From positions 3,844,001-3,908,000 of the forward strand of contig NC_063286.1 in the NCBI RefSeq assembly GCF_910591885.1: DNA of 64,000 bases. Reading direction: 5' to 3'. The notes under the pieces were generated by a model. It saw nothing but the letters and a program-made list of their open reading frames with translations, ran no database searches and was not told the origin of the DNA. A program made the position numbers and the translations under genes. Positions 1-12,849 of the stretch are shown here, one piece after another (the first letter of the stretch is position 1; each line of letters starts with the position of its first letter). The DNA is from Bombus terrestris (Eukaryota; Arthropoda; Insecta; Hymenoptera; Apidae).

Positions 1-150
1 ACACATTTATACGCGTCTCAGCACTTTCTTCCATACGTAGACGCCGCGCGCACACATGCTTCCATACACTGATATTCACATATAAGTATTTCTACTACGC
101 ATCTAACCTAGTCTAGCGCATAAAATTATACATATCTCAATATGGTCTTT
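1..150 (-). repeat. Dispersed repeat A, copy 1 (cut by window edge)
   Basis: The reverse complement matches 9320-9512. Shared blocks include GGAAGAAAGTGCTGAGACGC, ATGCGTAGTAGAAATA and GACTAGGTTA. A partial third copy lies at 27297-27345. It could be part of an LTR, but the ends are not defined. Confidence 0.7.
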
Positions 151-670
151 GTATGATTACAGTGAGACGATCAGAAAAACAGAAAATAAGTGAAACCTAT
201 TTCAGTAATGATGATTCAGATGCATATAAAACAAGGCACACAGTAAGTTAAGAGTAGCGTGTTTTGAAAAAGGTATCTTTCAAATTCATGAGGATGTCAC
301 ACATCAACAGTTGACTGTTTTTCACGTCCCATTTCCGTAAAACACGACCCTCATTTTTGGCTTCAGCGACCTGAAAAACGCCTAATGAGAGTCAAATATT
401 TTGCAGTCCGGATACTATACCGAGCCCGGAAATAATAACAGAACGAGATAATAGGTAGTTTCAAGGGAATAACCATAAAACATTTTATTCGCTAAAACAA
501 GCAGCAAACGAAAAAAAATACGAGCGATAGGTTGTATTAATTTTGAATAAATAAAGATTTTCAATAATAATCGAGGACATTCTACATGTAAAAAGTCACG
601 TTCAAAAGCATTCTTATTCGGCAAAAATATCTATTTTCTTCTATCCGTGAAGCATAACTTAAAATATTAT

Positions 671-754
671 TAGGTTGACAATTAAGTGATTGCGGATTTT
701 GTCATTACCACCTAATGATAAAACCCGCAATCACTTAGTTGCCAACCCAATATA
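671..754. mobile_element. Palindromic mariner-end MITE
   Basis: About 84 bp made of two mariner terminal repeats facing each other (TGATTGCGGATTTTGTCATT and its complement) around a short centre, CCACCT. The arms pair over about 35 bp. There is no coding capacity. Confidence 0.85.
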
Positions 755-2880
755 TCGGTCTGCTTTTCTTCCGGCATCCGTTAAAAGCGAAAGTGAAAGT
801 TGACGAATCTATGACGTTTAGTTATTAATAATATTTATTGGACGATAAATAAAGACAATATAAACGTGCGAACGAGAGAGATTTTGTTCAAGAAAAATCG
901 GAATTAGTTGCAGGATTTGACATTACCATCGAGTTATTCGAAGGAAAAATGTTTCTTGTCAAAGAACTCCGCGTACCTACTAGATCATGTTACTTTGAAT
1001 AATGCCTCTACTTTGTTTATAGTCTTATCAGCTTATCTTTAGCTTGCTTTATAAGCTCCTTTCCTTCTCCCATTTTTCAATAACAATTTCCTATCAGATA
1101 GATTCCAAGATACTTATATAACTATGTTTGTTATCGAGGAACCGATTGAATTAATTAAACATTATATTATAAATAAACATTATATCGAATAGAATTCAGT
1201 GGAAACTTTTTGGTAAAACATCTTTTTCCATTGTTTGGCGCTCCTTTTATTCCTCGTATAGGACTAACAAAGGTTACAGTTGGTGGTAGCTATATCCAGC
1301 GACGAATACATGAAACAGATCCAGAGGGAATATGAAGTTCCTAAGATTCAATCTGCGAGGCTTCCAAGGGATCATTAAGATCCCACGCGTATGACAGAAT
1401 GGAGCAAGGATTCTCGCTAGTAAGCCTCTTACTTTATTCGAGAATAAAAATCGCGGTGGCATTTCAAGGGAGAAGATAGCGAAGAAGCAGGATCTCTCTT
1501 TCTCAGGTTTTTAAAGCCATTACTCTCCCTTTATTCGTGGCGGTTTCGCGCGGAACCCGCTGCTACCAAAGGAAAGTGCTTCCTTCGACTAGCAGGGAAT
1601 TAGGGCTTTCAAGAAGCAAAAAGAAAGCATATCCTAGATCAGAGAATGAAAGAGGAGTTTTTCGCCGAAAATGTGATCGTGGTTACGCTTTTGTTGTCAC
1701 TTTTCAAATATCACACCAGGAAATTGCCTCTTAACCTCCACTTCCGAGTAAGTTAAACTTAATTTAACTAAAGCTTCAATGTTTCAGCATATGACTGTAG
1801 TTCGAACCGCACCTAATTCTCTTTGACAACTAGCATAGTTATTAACGTGTGGTGGATGGTTAAATGTGTTCCTTTAAATGACGACACGAATGAATACTCG
1901 TGATGGTCAAATATATTTAAAATCGTTCTAAGTACAGAATACAGAATTAATCGTCGTTCGCTCAATGTCGCTCGTATGCTAGGTAATGCTTACTGAATAC
2001 TCGATAGAGAGCGTGTTCGTTTGTTTATACTGGTCGGGGAGTAACGGAAAGTTTGAATTCGACACCGGTCGACGGTTGCACGTAACGGCGATACTGTTTT
2101 GGCTGGAGTTTGTTTACTTCTAAATCTTGGACACCGAAACGGTGTTAATACTCCGAGGCAAAACATGAGTCACTCTCGATTCGAAGCGTCCTATGACTCA
2201 TATGTCGCTACAAACGTATCAAGTTTTCAAGAGCGAGGAGCTGGTTAGCACGCGATGCAAGATGACGAGAAATTTCATAATAAAATAAAGGAGGAAAGGT
2301 ATGACCGCATTACGACCTCGTTAAAATAATTTAAGTACCTCGAGATCAGAAGATTTAACTAGCAATTCCTCGAAACTTCGATTATTAGCCCATATTCCTT
2401 GTGACATAAGTTGACTCGAAGCAAGAGAACAGCGGACTGCGTTTAATTAGAGCAATTAAATTGAAATAGGAATTTCCAGTAAATTATACTGCGACGCGTC
2501 TCTATAGTCTCACTGACGCGCTATTATTATGCGAAAGCAGCCTGGCGACCCGTCTTCTGCCGGAATTGAATTATTGATTTCGGCCAACGAATCGCGAACA
2601 AAACATGATGAGAGAATAATACGAGTTGATAAATATTCATAGGTTACAAAGAGAAAAAAATGGAATATCATGAAATAAATTCGCGTATCAGTGAGAAATA
2701 GAAATTTAAACGAATGAGCTGGCAACCGTTCGATTACAATTCTCTCGTTTTATCGAATTAATTCCCAGTTGCAACTGTTAATCCTTGCGTAGCAAAACAC
2801 GTACAAAATATGTTGTGAAAATAAAGATTACAGAAATTAACTGAAACAAAATGGTGGAAGAAGCAAGACAAATAAATGTA
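755..2880. other. No gene seen
   Basis: Open frames are short and look random. Nothing recognisable on either strand. Confidence 0.6.
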
Positions 2881-2963
2881 TTGGCTTGGCAACTAAGTGA
2901 TTGCGGATTTTGTCATTACCATCTGATGACAAAATCCGCAATCATTTATTTGCCAACCTAATA
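2881..2963. mobile_element. Palindromic mariner-end MITE
   Basis: Same design as the copy at 671-754, with arms GGCAACTAAGTGATTGCGGA and its complement and a centre reading CCATCTGATG. Confidence 0.85.
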
Positions 2964-3420
2964 TATCGAAGAAGAATAATATAATTGTTATTAATAAAAA
3001 AAAAATAAGATAAAAACTTGAGTATAATTTTTGAAAAACATGCAATTAAATGCTTTGTAACAGATGTTTTTTAACGGAGAAAAAGAAAATGGTAGATGAT
3101 CGATGGTTGATGTCGCACTCGACTCAAGGTAATTCGGAAAAGCAAAGTAATCGTTGAATGCCGTGCTCAAACGAAGTTATTTGCACTCTCTACAAACGTA
3201 CCGGTGCTTATACCAGAGACCATTTCAGAAAGGTAGCTAATGCCAGTTGCATATTTCACAAGGTACAACCATATGTTCATTTTAAGGTATACATTTTAAA
3301 ATAAACATTAGCTTACCACAGTACAGGAAGTTCACTTGCCATTAATTATTTGTAACGCGGTTACGACATTCGTAAAATTATCACGACGCAGCTGTACTAT
3401 GTAGGTTTATTCAAGTATAA

Positions 3421-4207
3421 GGTTGGCAACTAAGTGATTGTGGATTTTGTCAATAGGTGGCCTTAGCACGTTCCTTGGTTCTGTCAATGCGTTCAAAGCA
3501 CCTAAACTATATTCTTTTCTTGTTGTTCGAACTTCTACCTTTAATTTAGTAGACAAATTGTATCGATTAGTTATTTAGTTTCGTTTTTATCCCAATTTAA
3601 ATATGGAAGAGCAAGACGCGGATTTCAGGTATATTTCATTGTATTATTTCCGAAAAGGCAAGAACGCATCCCAAGCACACAAGTTATATGCCATATATGG
3701 GAATGAAGCCTTGAAAGAAAGACAGTGTCAAAACTGATTTGCCAAATTTCGTTCCGGTGATGTTTCACTGAAAAATGCTCAACGATCTGCTCGTCCAGTT
3801 GAAGTTGATGAGACCCTATATCAAGGTCATTATCGATTCAGATCGTCATAGCACAACGCGTGAGATTGCAGTAAAGGTCAATGTGTAGCATACATGCATT
3901 AAAAAAAAAAAATTAAAACTGGTTGGCTATGTCAAGAAACAGAAGTTTTATGAACATGGAATTATGATACTACCTGAAAGATGGCAAAAGGTCATCGACA
4001 AAAACGGACAATACCTAATTGAATAAATTGAATAATTGAATATTAATTGAATACTAATACTATTATACTATATTATACTATACTATACTATTGAATACTA
4101 ATAGTATACTATACTATGCTATTGAATACTAATTGAATATTATAGTCCTAAGCAAAAATTTTGTATTTTCCTTCTTATTTAAAATACGCAATTATTTAGT
4201 TGCCAAC
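3421..4207 (+). mobile_element. Dead, internally deleted mariner element, copy 1
   Basis: Terminal repeats start GGTTGGCAACTAAGTGATTG on the left and end with the complement on the right. Inside, from 3603, a mariner transposase N-terminus is readable (MEEQDADFRYISLYYFRKGK, then ASQAHKLYAIYGNEALKERQ). It is broken by a stop where the family has Trp (QN-stop-FAKFRSGD) and by further lesions. The reading then jumps from a region like KLVGYVKKQ directly to the C-terminal YEHGI/LPERWQKVIDKNG block, so the catalytic core is missing. Positions 4020-4142 hold an AT-rich simple repeat absent from the second copy. Confidence 0.9.
4020..4142 (+). repeat. AT-rich tandem repeat inside mariner copy 1
   Basis: Alternating ATTGAATACTAAT and TATACTATACTA units lie between AATTGAATAAA and TTATAGT, the two points that are adjacent in mariner copy 2. 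Confidence 0.85.
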
Positions 4208-4696
4208 GCGTTGCGAAATTCGTGCACTTTTTAAGATTTCTAGAAAACATGAGACAAGAGTAAAATTAGATTAAGTAGATAAGTATAATTAATCGATGTG
4301 AAGAACGAATCGTTAGATGGGAGATTTACATAGATCAAAGAACCTCGATGAAAATTATTGCAATCTCGCATTATCATTCATATAATTACGATAAGAATTT
4401 AATTAACTCGTGAAGCATCCGCTCGTGAATGAGTAATATATTACAAAATAACGAAGCGGGATTAATCCGCGAATATGACAAGCATAATTATTCATTATTG
4501 ATAGCGCAGCGTTGATCGATCGCTAGATTCTAATTTTTAATTCGAGTTATGCAAATTTTTCGTTAATTAACCGTGTCTATCGCGACACCTTCGTTCTTTC
4601 GTCAAACTAAAATAAAAATCTCTACAAAAGTTACTTAAAGAACGCGGATAAACTTTACGTATTCACACAACGTTTTTATAGTTTTAATATTTTTAT

Positions 4697-4806
4697 ATTG
4701 GGTTGGCAACTGTATCGGGTTGGGTTTTATATTGGGTTAGGTTGGCAACGGATTTTATCATTAGGTGGTAATAACAAAATCCGCAATCACTTAGTTGCCA
4801 ACCCCA
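4697..4806. mobile_element. Rearranged mariner-end MITE
   Basis: The right arm is intact (ATCCGCAATCACTTAGTTGC). The left arm is broken by a partial duplication in which GGTTGGCAAC occurs twice, separated by TGTATCGGGTTGGG-type sequence. This suggests a nested or slipped copy. Confidence 0.75.
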
Positions 4807-5504
4807 TATTTAAAACCGCAAATTATCGTTTTCTCGGTTTCTTTTCTACAACTCATTCTTAGGCAAAGGCTGCAACAATAATTATTAAGCAATTCGAAGC
4901 TTAGTCAATTACTAAACTAAATTAAAACGCAAACGTACGATTCACGTTCATAGTTCTAAGTAGCTCACAGTGTCCCTAAGACGATTATCTATTGAAACTA
5001 GACGTACAACAGGTTGCAGGGTTATTTCCATTTCTACTGTGGCTTGCATTTATTCGGCCTGTATTTCAATATAAACAGACGTCTTCAGAGACATTATCGT
5101 TAAAACCGGAATTTATTTTCTATTGTATTTTGCGTTAAAAAATGATCGTTGTAATTCTAACTGTAATCCTTACCTTGCTATGCCATTTCACAATGGCTGA
5201 TAATGATAAATGATAAATTGATGGATACTTCTTCAACGACCTACCCTATGAAAGAAGAAACTCGCATAGGCGTCAGCGTAAATGACCCCGCGCTTGACAA
5301 ATGGCGCGAGCAGAACTGCCACGTGATTATCAAATTGCTTGCTCGCGTGCTGCCAACTATCGATCAATTTCTATATTGCCAGGTATCAAGATCAATTGCA
5401 CGATGGATTGAACATGCTGCCTCCATAGATCGGAATATTTGTTCGGGCAGTCTCGCTTCGTCAAATTAATACAAAGTAGATAACGGAATTTCATTTCATT
5501 CTGG
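4807..5504. other. No gene seen
   Basis: An 88-codon open frame at 5203-5469 next to the piggyBac remnant has no known homology and no splice context. It is not called as a gene. Confidence 0.5.
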
Positions 5505-6365
5505 TTAACACATTGTTGACCGGTCACGAGTTAACTCGTGTTTTCATGGCCAAATGTTACCGACCGGCCACGAATAAACTCGTGATGCGCTTTTTTTCCG
5601 TATTAGCGTTGTTTTCTCAGTGCGCTATTGGAGATGATACAGTGCAATTGTTGGTCAGCATTCCTCAAGCTGTGTCTCTCGCTTATAAGACCAATGAAGA
5701 ATCTTTCAATGAATTATATATTTTATCTGATTGTCTGAATGATTGTGGATCAAATTGTAGTAACTTGAACCAAATTGAGATGATACTGTTTCAGAAGATA
5801 GTGAACCTGATATTAGCCCACCAAAACATCATTAAACCTACGTGCATATTACAATACAATAAGCACATGAAAGAGGTATATCGTGCAGATCAGTATTTGG
5901 AAAACAGCAGTATTTTAGGAAAAACTTTAAAGTGGTCCAAAAAATTAGCATTTTTTCCGATAAACTGCACCTTGCTCGATGCATATAAAACGTACTGTAC
6001 CTATCTGCCAGAAACGGCTCCTTATTATAATGATGCACCCTTCAGGCTTTTCGGACAACTAAGAGACCACGTGTTAAAAAAGATAGTCACTGGTAGAAAA
6101 ACAAATCCGACTAGAGCGTGTAGAGTATGCTGTTCAAAAGGAAAACACAGCGAAACTAGATATATTTGCAAAAGCTGTTGTTTACCATTACACGTAGGTG
6201 ATTGTTACACTGTTTATCATAGGAAAAAGAAATATTAAAAGTTGAATAATAAATAAAATTTATTAAAGTTTATTTATATTGTTTTACTTGCACATCCAAT
6301 TATGAAATAATAGCTGTTGACATGAGATAAATTATCGGTACAATTGCCGGTCAACAATGTGTTAA
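5505..6365 (+). mobile_element. piggyBac-like element, internally deleted, TTAA-flanked
   Basis: TTAA at 5505-5508 and 6362-6365 flank perfect 15-bp terminal inverted repeats, CACATTGTTGACCGG. The open frame 5546-6238 joins left-end sequence to the C-terminal part of a piggyBac transposase. KTLKWSKKLAFFPINCTLLD, LPETAPYY and a Cys-rich tail (CRVCCSKG, CKSCCLPLH, CYTVYH) typical of the family's zinc-binding end are present. The catalytic DDE region is absent, so this is a non-autonomous remnant with well-preserved ends. Confidence 0.88.
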
Positions 6366-6651
6366 ATATAGTTATATTGTATACAAATTGGCAGATTGAA
6401 AAGTAACATATGGTAACGCTGTAGTATCGTTACCGTAATATCATGTGATAGCTAGCTTTAATTATCCTACTTCCAGATAGATAATTGCATAAATGAAATT
6501 ATATTTACACAACGCGACATAAACCAATACGTACACCGATCGATCCCACTTTTCTAGTCTTCTATTTTTCATCTTCTATAGCCGATTTCATGGTTCCATC
6601 CTTGAAAAATGTAACCTCCATTTTTTTTTAGGATGTAGGATACGCGTAATA

Positions 6652-6980
6652 TTGCGTTAGCAATTAAGTGATTGCGGATTTTGCCAATAGGTGGTATTTC
6701 TTATCGTTGCTCTATCAAATTCCAGAAATGGAAATTACACGAGAATTAGGTTTGCAAGTAGACAGCAGCTCTATAGATAGTAACGATAAAGGGAATTTAA
6801 TTTTAATAATGGAAGAAAAAGCGGCACGCAGTTATCGTACGCAACAATTAATATTACATACTAACATAATAAAGGATTTTATTTTCAACCAGATCTATTG
6901 AGTTGGCAACTAAGTGATTCCGGATTTTGTCAATAGGTGGTATTGACAAAATCCACAATCACTTAGTTGCCAACCCAATA
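6652..6980. mobile_element. Mariner-end MITE plus a lone extra arm
   Basis: A single left arm occurs at 6657-6703 (TTAGCAATTAAGTGATTGCG). About 200 bp of unique sequence follows, then a complete palindromic copy at 6901-6980 with a centre reading AATAGGTGGTATT. The unique stretch has an open frame of 77 codons with no recognisable homology. Confidence 0.75.
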
Positions 6981-7354
6981 CATCACAATTAAACGTTCGA
7001 GTAAAATAAATATATAACCACACACAGTAGCAATTGTAAATCGATTCCTAAACGATAGAAGATATTGTCTTAACCGTAGAAGGTACCGTAGCGAGAAAGA
7101 AATTTGAAACTTCAAAGTAGAAAGATATCTTGTTTCACTAATCCTAAAATGTGTGAGTAAACTCGAAACCTATTTGCGTTATCTGAGCCAAAGGAGAGTT
7201 GACGTTTCGACGCTCTGTATACTATTTTTCACGTTGGCTTTATTAATTCATTTCAAGCACGAACAACGAGATTCTTTCTTATATATTAATATCTTCACGC
7301 TCAAACTCTAGTTTCTAGTTATCTTTTCCTTTTTCTACGTTACTTCATAATGTA

Positions 7355-7412
7355 TAGATTTTGTAATACCATCTATTGACAAAATCCGCAATCACTTAGT
7401 TGCCAACCCAAT
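7355..7412. mobile_element. Truncated mariner-end MITE
   Basis: Only the inner left sequence (ATTTTGTAATACCATC) and the full right arm (ATCCGCAATCACTTAGTTGC) remain. Confidence 0.75.
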
Positions 7413-8282
7413 ATTAAGAACCTGGCATTTGTATAAAATTCCAATAGACATCCTTGGAACAAAGAAATGGAATTTTGCGCAGGTCAGACAACCGATTCTA
7501 TCGCGTATAGGTAACGAGAGCGGACCATAGAACGTGAGAGCGACTTTAACTTCGTTAAGGATAACGCGAAAATCAAGTTAAACGATCCTCGCTATTTACC
7601 CCTTCTCACCCGCTGTCTCACACTACAGGATCCACTTAATTACAGGCCACTCTAGCAATTCACTCTAACGCCAATACTGTTTAACGTAATTTTTTGTTTA
7701 ATTTAACCCGATTTTCGCGATATCAAGATTCTGCTGAAAAAGATGAAACTAATTATTATACTATTATATCGGTATGCATGTGCACACACATACGAATGCT
7801 GTATTATACATATACATGATGAGAAAGCAACTGCGCGAATAGTTAAGACCCAAATGGAAGAATGATCGAACGAATTAAAGAATGAACTGGTTGTGGAGAA
7901 TGAAGAAAACCAAGGCTGTTGATTCCGAGGATGAAGAACCTAACCGACATTTCTTTTCACTCCGCCGCACTCTGCGACTGCGTTCCAGATTTTTATGACG
8001 TATGCAGCGTGATAAAGTACACTTAACCCGAGCTCTTTTTGTTCCCACGGGTATTTCAAGTAACACACCGGAACGCTTTTTCTTTGAATTTTAAAATAAC
8101 CCAGCTAACACGACCCATATACGACACAGCTCATATGCATTGTGTTCACACTAATTGAAATGTAATGCAAAGACAATCCAAACTCGATCCACGTTTTTTT
8201 ATAAAAATCTAATCGAACTCCTTTGCTACTATTCTACACATTTCCAAGAAATCACGTGACACTAATTATTAGGAAAACATTA

Positions 8283-8357
8283 GCTTGGCAACTAAGTGAT
8301 TGCGGATTGTGTCAATACCATCTATTGACAAAATCCATAATCACTTAGTTGCCAAGA
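8283..8357. mobile_element. Palindromic mariner-end MITE
   Basis: Two complete arms (TTGGCAACTAAGTGATTGCG and complement) surround the centre TACCATCTATTG. Confidence 0.85.
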
Positions 8358-9319
8358 CAATACGATCGTCACGAAGGTAACAAGGCTGACGAAGAACTCG
8401 GATAAGCAATTTGAACGAGACTCTTGGCTCAGTTTAACCAAATAAATGGAGACGTAAACGAAAATGGCCGTTCTTTCGCATTGAACGTGGCAACTAAACG
8501 AACAATCGAGGGGATTGGGGGTAGCTGCGCGGAACGATGTCCCAGTATGAATTATATGGCCGCTCGTTTGGAAATTTGCCGGATTATCAACATCGTCTAG
8601 CGTTCAATCGCGATTATACGGAAGGGGAAGCGTGAATAATAGGAATCGAATGGCATCGGCTGTGAATTAACGTCGCAATATGACAAAGCTAGAAACCATC
8701 ATCTATCATAAATTACACGCAACAAGACTTTCGACTAGATATTGCCAATCGCCTACTCGCCGAATTGATCGATTTAAATACACGTGTTTTAGACTACTGT
8801 TACACATACTCGTCTCATACGAACGATTTTTATCTTTATTTTCACATTTTTCATCCGTACTTGTATTACTTATTACGTTATTATATATATATATATATTA
8901 TTTTTATTAAGTATTATACATATTATATATTACGTATTAAGAGATATCGTGTACGTTAATTAACTGGAAAAATTTACAAGATATCGATTGGGAAAGCGAT
9001 CGTTCCTAGTTTGCAAGTTACCTCGACAGTTTCCCAATGATAAGAAGTTTCTCCGGCTTCCCCAAATTTACGTAGCGCGCTTCATGGTGCCATTAGTCGA
9101 TTATATTATTCATGATAGATTACCTTAGACACGAGGGGAGTACTGAGTACGTGTACTCATTACTCACGCTTGTCTGCATTTTCTTTACATTGAAGTCGCT
9201 AATACCATCTCGCAGTACATGATAGAGAAACTACAGCAGTCCTGCACTTGTACTCCCTCAACTCAAATTTACATGTGCGATTTTTTGCCTACACTCGTGT
9301 TTGTAAATTTGAAAATTGT

Positions 9320-9512
9320 TTATTGAGATACGTATAGTTTTTGTGCTGGACTAGGTTAAATGCGTAGTAGAAATATTTGTATGTGGATATCAGTGTGTGG
9401 ACATATGTGTGTACGCGGCGACTGAAAAACAGACGAATGTAAACAGTTCAGTCGGTTAACAGTCGATTAGAGGTCGGGTGTGGAAGAAAGTGCTGAGACG
9501 CGTGCAAGTGTG
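9320..9512 (+). repeat. Dispersed repeat A, copy 2
   Basis: Matches the complement of 1-150 and carries about 40 extra bases between GGCGACTG and GTGTGGAAG relative to it. It is followed by a Tyr/Ser-poor, GAGTC-rich minisatellite and repeat B, possibly all one LTR-type element running to about 10,250. Confidence 0.7.
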
Positions 9513-9859
9513 CATCGATGAATATTCTAGAAATCGTTTATAAAATAAATATGTGTCTACGTTAATATTAATGCCAAGTGTAAATTTAATGTTTCCATAA
9601 CAATATTTCGGCCATCAAGATCCACAATTCTCAACATTGTTATAAATGATTCTACTTAAAAAAATTGCAGCAGACTTCTAATTGGAATTCTCGCATGAAA
9701 ACCGCTACTCCTACGAAAGTATGTCATTTTCTCTTCGTAAAATCACACCTATTGTAGAATCGTGGAGAAATGGCATAAGAAATGTCGGGTGGACCATAAA
9801 CAATATTGCGAGAAGGGGCCCGGGAGTTGTTACCGGGTGGTTCTTATCTGGCAGTCGTT

Positions 9860-10080
9860 ATCTGGAGAGTCGAGTGGTGGGGAGTCGAGTTGTACGAGTC
9901 GCGAATGGAGAATCCAGTTGTGAAGAGTCAAGTTGTGAGTGGAGAGTCGAGTGGACTAGTCGTAAGTGGGGAGTCGAGTTGCGAGATTGGAGTGGAATAG
10001 TCGTGAGTGGGGAGTCGAATGAGAGGAGTCAAATTGAGTAGTCGTGAGTTGAGAGTTGAGTTGCCGAGTTATTACGAGTT
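9860..10080 (+). repeat. Degenerate GAGTC/GTGAGT minisatellite
   Basis: Roughly 20 imperfect units of the type GTGGGGAGTCGAGTT. Open frames of 64 and 119 codons that cross it are by-products of the repeat. Confidence 0.8.
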
Positions 10081-10084
10081 GTAA

Positions 10085-10180
10085 GCTATTAGTTGTGAGT
10101 TGTAAATTAACTATTTAGTTGTCTTAGGTATAGCACATTACTGTACTTAGTTCACGTTAAATAACCACCGTTTCCTGTTT
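10085..10180 (+). repeat. Dispersed repeat B, copy 1 (LTR-like)
   Basis: Matches the complement of 13527-13617 at about 90 percent. Shared blocks are GTTGTAAATTAACTATTTAG, TTAGTTCACGTTAAATAACC and CGTTTCCTGTTTAA. A nearby AATAAA at 10209 fits an LTR polyadenylation region, but this is inference. Confidence 0.7.
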
Positions 10181-11599
10181 AATCTATTATAAATAGTTCC
10201 ATCTATCAATAAACTTGTCATATAGAATAGAAATCATGGAAACCCTAATTTCTAATATTTCTAAATAAATAAAAAAGATCCTATACTATAGATCTTTTTA
10301 ATTGTTATATTTATTTTATTCCTTAGCTCTTTATATTGTTTGTTACGAAGAGTGAAGTGTTACACTTTGAAATAAAGATGAAATATTTATGCTCAAATTC
10401 ATCCGAAACTATGGTTCTGGCCACGTCTTCGACGTTTGTTCAGATTCGACGATCGTGGCACAAGTATTATAATCTCGTAAATTTAGAAGCTGTAAAAAAC
10501 TGGATTTGGAAATTTGTTTAATTAATTCATACATTCTGTAAAAAAGCAAAAGAACGAGAGGCCATTTAACCACCTGCGATTTATAAAAACTTTAGACCAG
10601 TTGAGAGGAGATATTTGACAACCGCAAGATCGAGCTTCCACATCGACTGCTAATTGTGATGAAATTCGGTTAAATGGAAAGCTGCATGTAATTTTAACAG
10701 GAAGAAAAAAGTATTTTAAGGTGTGTTCCTACCAAAACAAAGCAGGAGAAAGACGCGAAACAACTTATGCAGATGTTTTATAAATTATCGTAAAAAAAAA
10801 TACAGAAAAGATATTAAAAAGTGATATGTTCAAAGATGTAAATATATATAGATTATTAAAATATAAATTAATTTTTAAATTAATTTTTGTGTAAAATCAT
10901 TTTATATTACCCACAGGACGCTCGTCACATACGCGCAAAATCACCTCGAGTTGCTGCTACACGCAACCGAAAAGGCTGTCGAGTGCAAACGGTTAATTCT
11001 TCCATGCAATTTACGGTGAAATAAAAAATCAGGCGGAACAATTATCGAATGTGTTGCGATTGTTCGAAAACAATTGAGCTGCTGCAGTTCTACAGTTTGT
11101 TGCAGTCCTACACATATGTAATTCAATGACAGGCAACAACGTACCCAACGAAACTTATTGACTCGCGATTGCCCCGCCAGAATGCAGTGCCTCGTTTTCC
11201 ACGTTTAACACATCAATGGGTTGGCTTTCGTTGATTCTTTTTTCTCATTGTACGACCTTTGCATCGTATGCACGTTCTTGTTAAAAGTTACGCTCGAAAC
11301 GCTTTGCTACTAATTGCGATTGATACTTCGGAGAAAATGTCTGAATCGATCTCGATACCGTCAGATGATTAAGCGTCGAAGTGACATTGCGGTTTGCCGC
11401 GAATTTCTCCGATATCTAACCAACTCTCGTTCGCTTGCCATTAATTACAAATCAATTGCATTATCATGCAATACTCAACGAAGATGTAATATTTCGCAAC
11501 TTTCATGAAAATCTATCGCCCTAGCTGTCGATTTAGCTAAAATTTCTTTCGCTCTGCTTTCTTCGCTAGTAAAAACTCACTTATTTTCATTTATAGTAT
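10181..11599. other. No gene seen
   Basis: Short frames only (about 61-64 codons), none resembling a protein. Confidence 0.6.
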
Positions 11600-11668
11600 T
11601 GGTTTGCCAACTAAGCGTCACTACCACCTAGTGACAAAATCCACAATCACTCAGTTGCCAACCCAATA
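11600..11668. mobile_element. Palindromic mariner-end MITE, shortened left arm
   Basis: The left arm GTTTGCCAACTAAGCG has lost part of the consensus. The right arm ATCCACAATCACTCAGTTGC is nearly complete. Confidence 0.8.
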
Positions 11669-11801
11669 TGTTCTATGTAATTTACTTCAAGTTCCTAACG
11701 AATATCTTAGGACAATCTCTTAAATGCCTTTTAACACGAACAACGAAAAAACTGCTATTCACAAGAATAAACTTCTGTATTCTTCCAGATAGTTTCCTTT
11801 C

Positions 11802-12574
11802 TTAACACATTGCGTACAGCGCTCTGCGCGCTCAACACGCTCCCAGGGCCTGACATTTTCGAACGCATACGTGGCAAGCAATAGGATGCATATATGCACA
11901 TTTTTAATTTGCATTTGGTATTATATTTTTTATTCAGTCTTCTTCTATGTCTAATCGCATCACTTAATTCAAGAATATTGCTGCTATCACTGAATTCATC
12001 TTCGTCGCAAGTGTTGCTCGCTGCATTAGATAAATCATCAAACAACAATTCACTTTGACTTTCATTTTCTTTACATCTATGTGTCATTTTGCTTCTTTTA
12101 TAGAATTACCATTTCATAAAATAATTTTTGTTATAAATTGTCAGTAACAGATTGAAAGTGTAAATGATCTTTAAAAAGCTGTTTCCTTACAAATTAAAAC
12201 ACGAACTTTGAAATAACAAAATGCACAGCGATAAAACACATTATAAGGTACGGTAGACGACGATCGGCACAGATCTACCGATGTACTGGCTATACTGACT
12301 CACTGTTTTTACATGCTTCGAATGTCAACATTCAGTTGTTTTGCTAATCATTTGTTAGAAGAATGCGCAAGGCTTCATTACCCTGGTAGCGTAACGAAAA
12401 CATTTGTCTCTGGTTACCTAAGTCATCGATTCAGTCGAAAAACATGAAAACGAGATATTTCGTGACCCAGCCACAACACGTTCGGCTCGCTAAAAACGAG
12501 ATATCTCGTGACCCAACCTCAACGTTCGGCTCGCTAAAAATTAGATATTTTATGACCCGTACACATTGTGTTAA
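11802..12574 (-). mobile_element. piggyBac-like element, second family, TTAA-flanked
   Basis: TTAA at 11802-11805 and 12571-12574 flank imperfect inverted ends (CACATTGCGTAC against CACAATGTGTAC). A minus-strand frame from 12087 begins with a Ser/Asp/Glu-rich segment (LSNAASNTCDEDEFSDSSNI) like the acidic N-terminus of piggyBac transposases. It then degenerates; nothing of the core remains. Near the right end a 46-bp unit (core ACGAGATATTTCGTGACCC) is repeated about two and a half times at 12450-12558, a subterminal repeat. Confidence 0.75.
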
Positions 12575-12849
12575 TATGCATGAGGACGGTTAAATTATCT
12601 ATCCAGAATCGTGAACTTTGTTTCTTTGTTTTACGAACATACTTGTGATACTCTATATTAATAACAGATACTTCTATACAAATGGATGAAATCTTTCATA
12701 TAACAAAGCAATTTTGTGAAAACGATTTGTAAAAGAGAAATACAAAAAGAAAAAATACTTTCGATCAGGTTCATTATCGATCGAACATAGATTGTGTACT
12801 TCGTGTAACGTTTCCGTTAAACGCACACTCGTTTTTAACTTAACCTATT

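Larger units (their letters stand above)
6981..9319. other. No gene seen apart from two mariner-end elements
   Basis: Moderately CpG-containing, with a short (TA)n run near 8882. No coding or RNA gene is recognised. Confidence 0.6.

Noticed and set aside
5203..5469. 88-codon open frame beside the piggyBac remnant
   Set aside because: Outside the element's TTAA ends, no homology, no splice context.
9682..10041. 119-codon open frame across the GAGTC minisatellite
   Set aside because: Its sequence is a translation of the tandem repeat.
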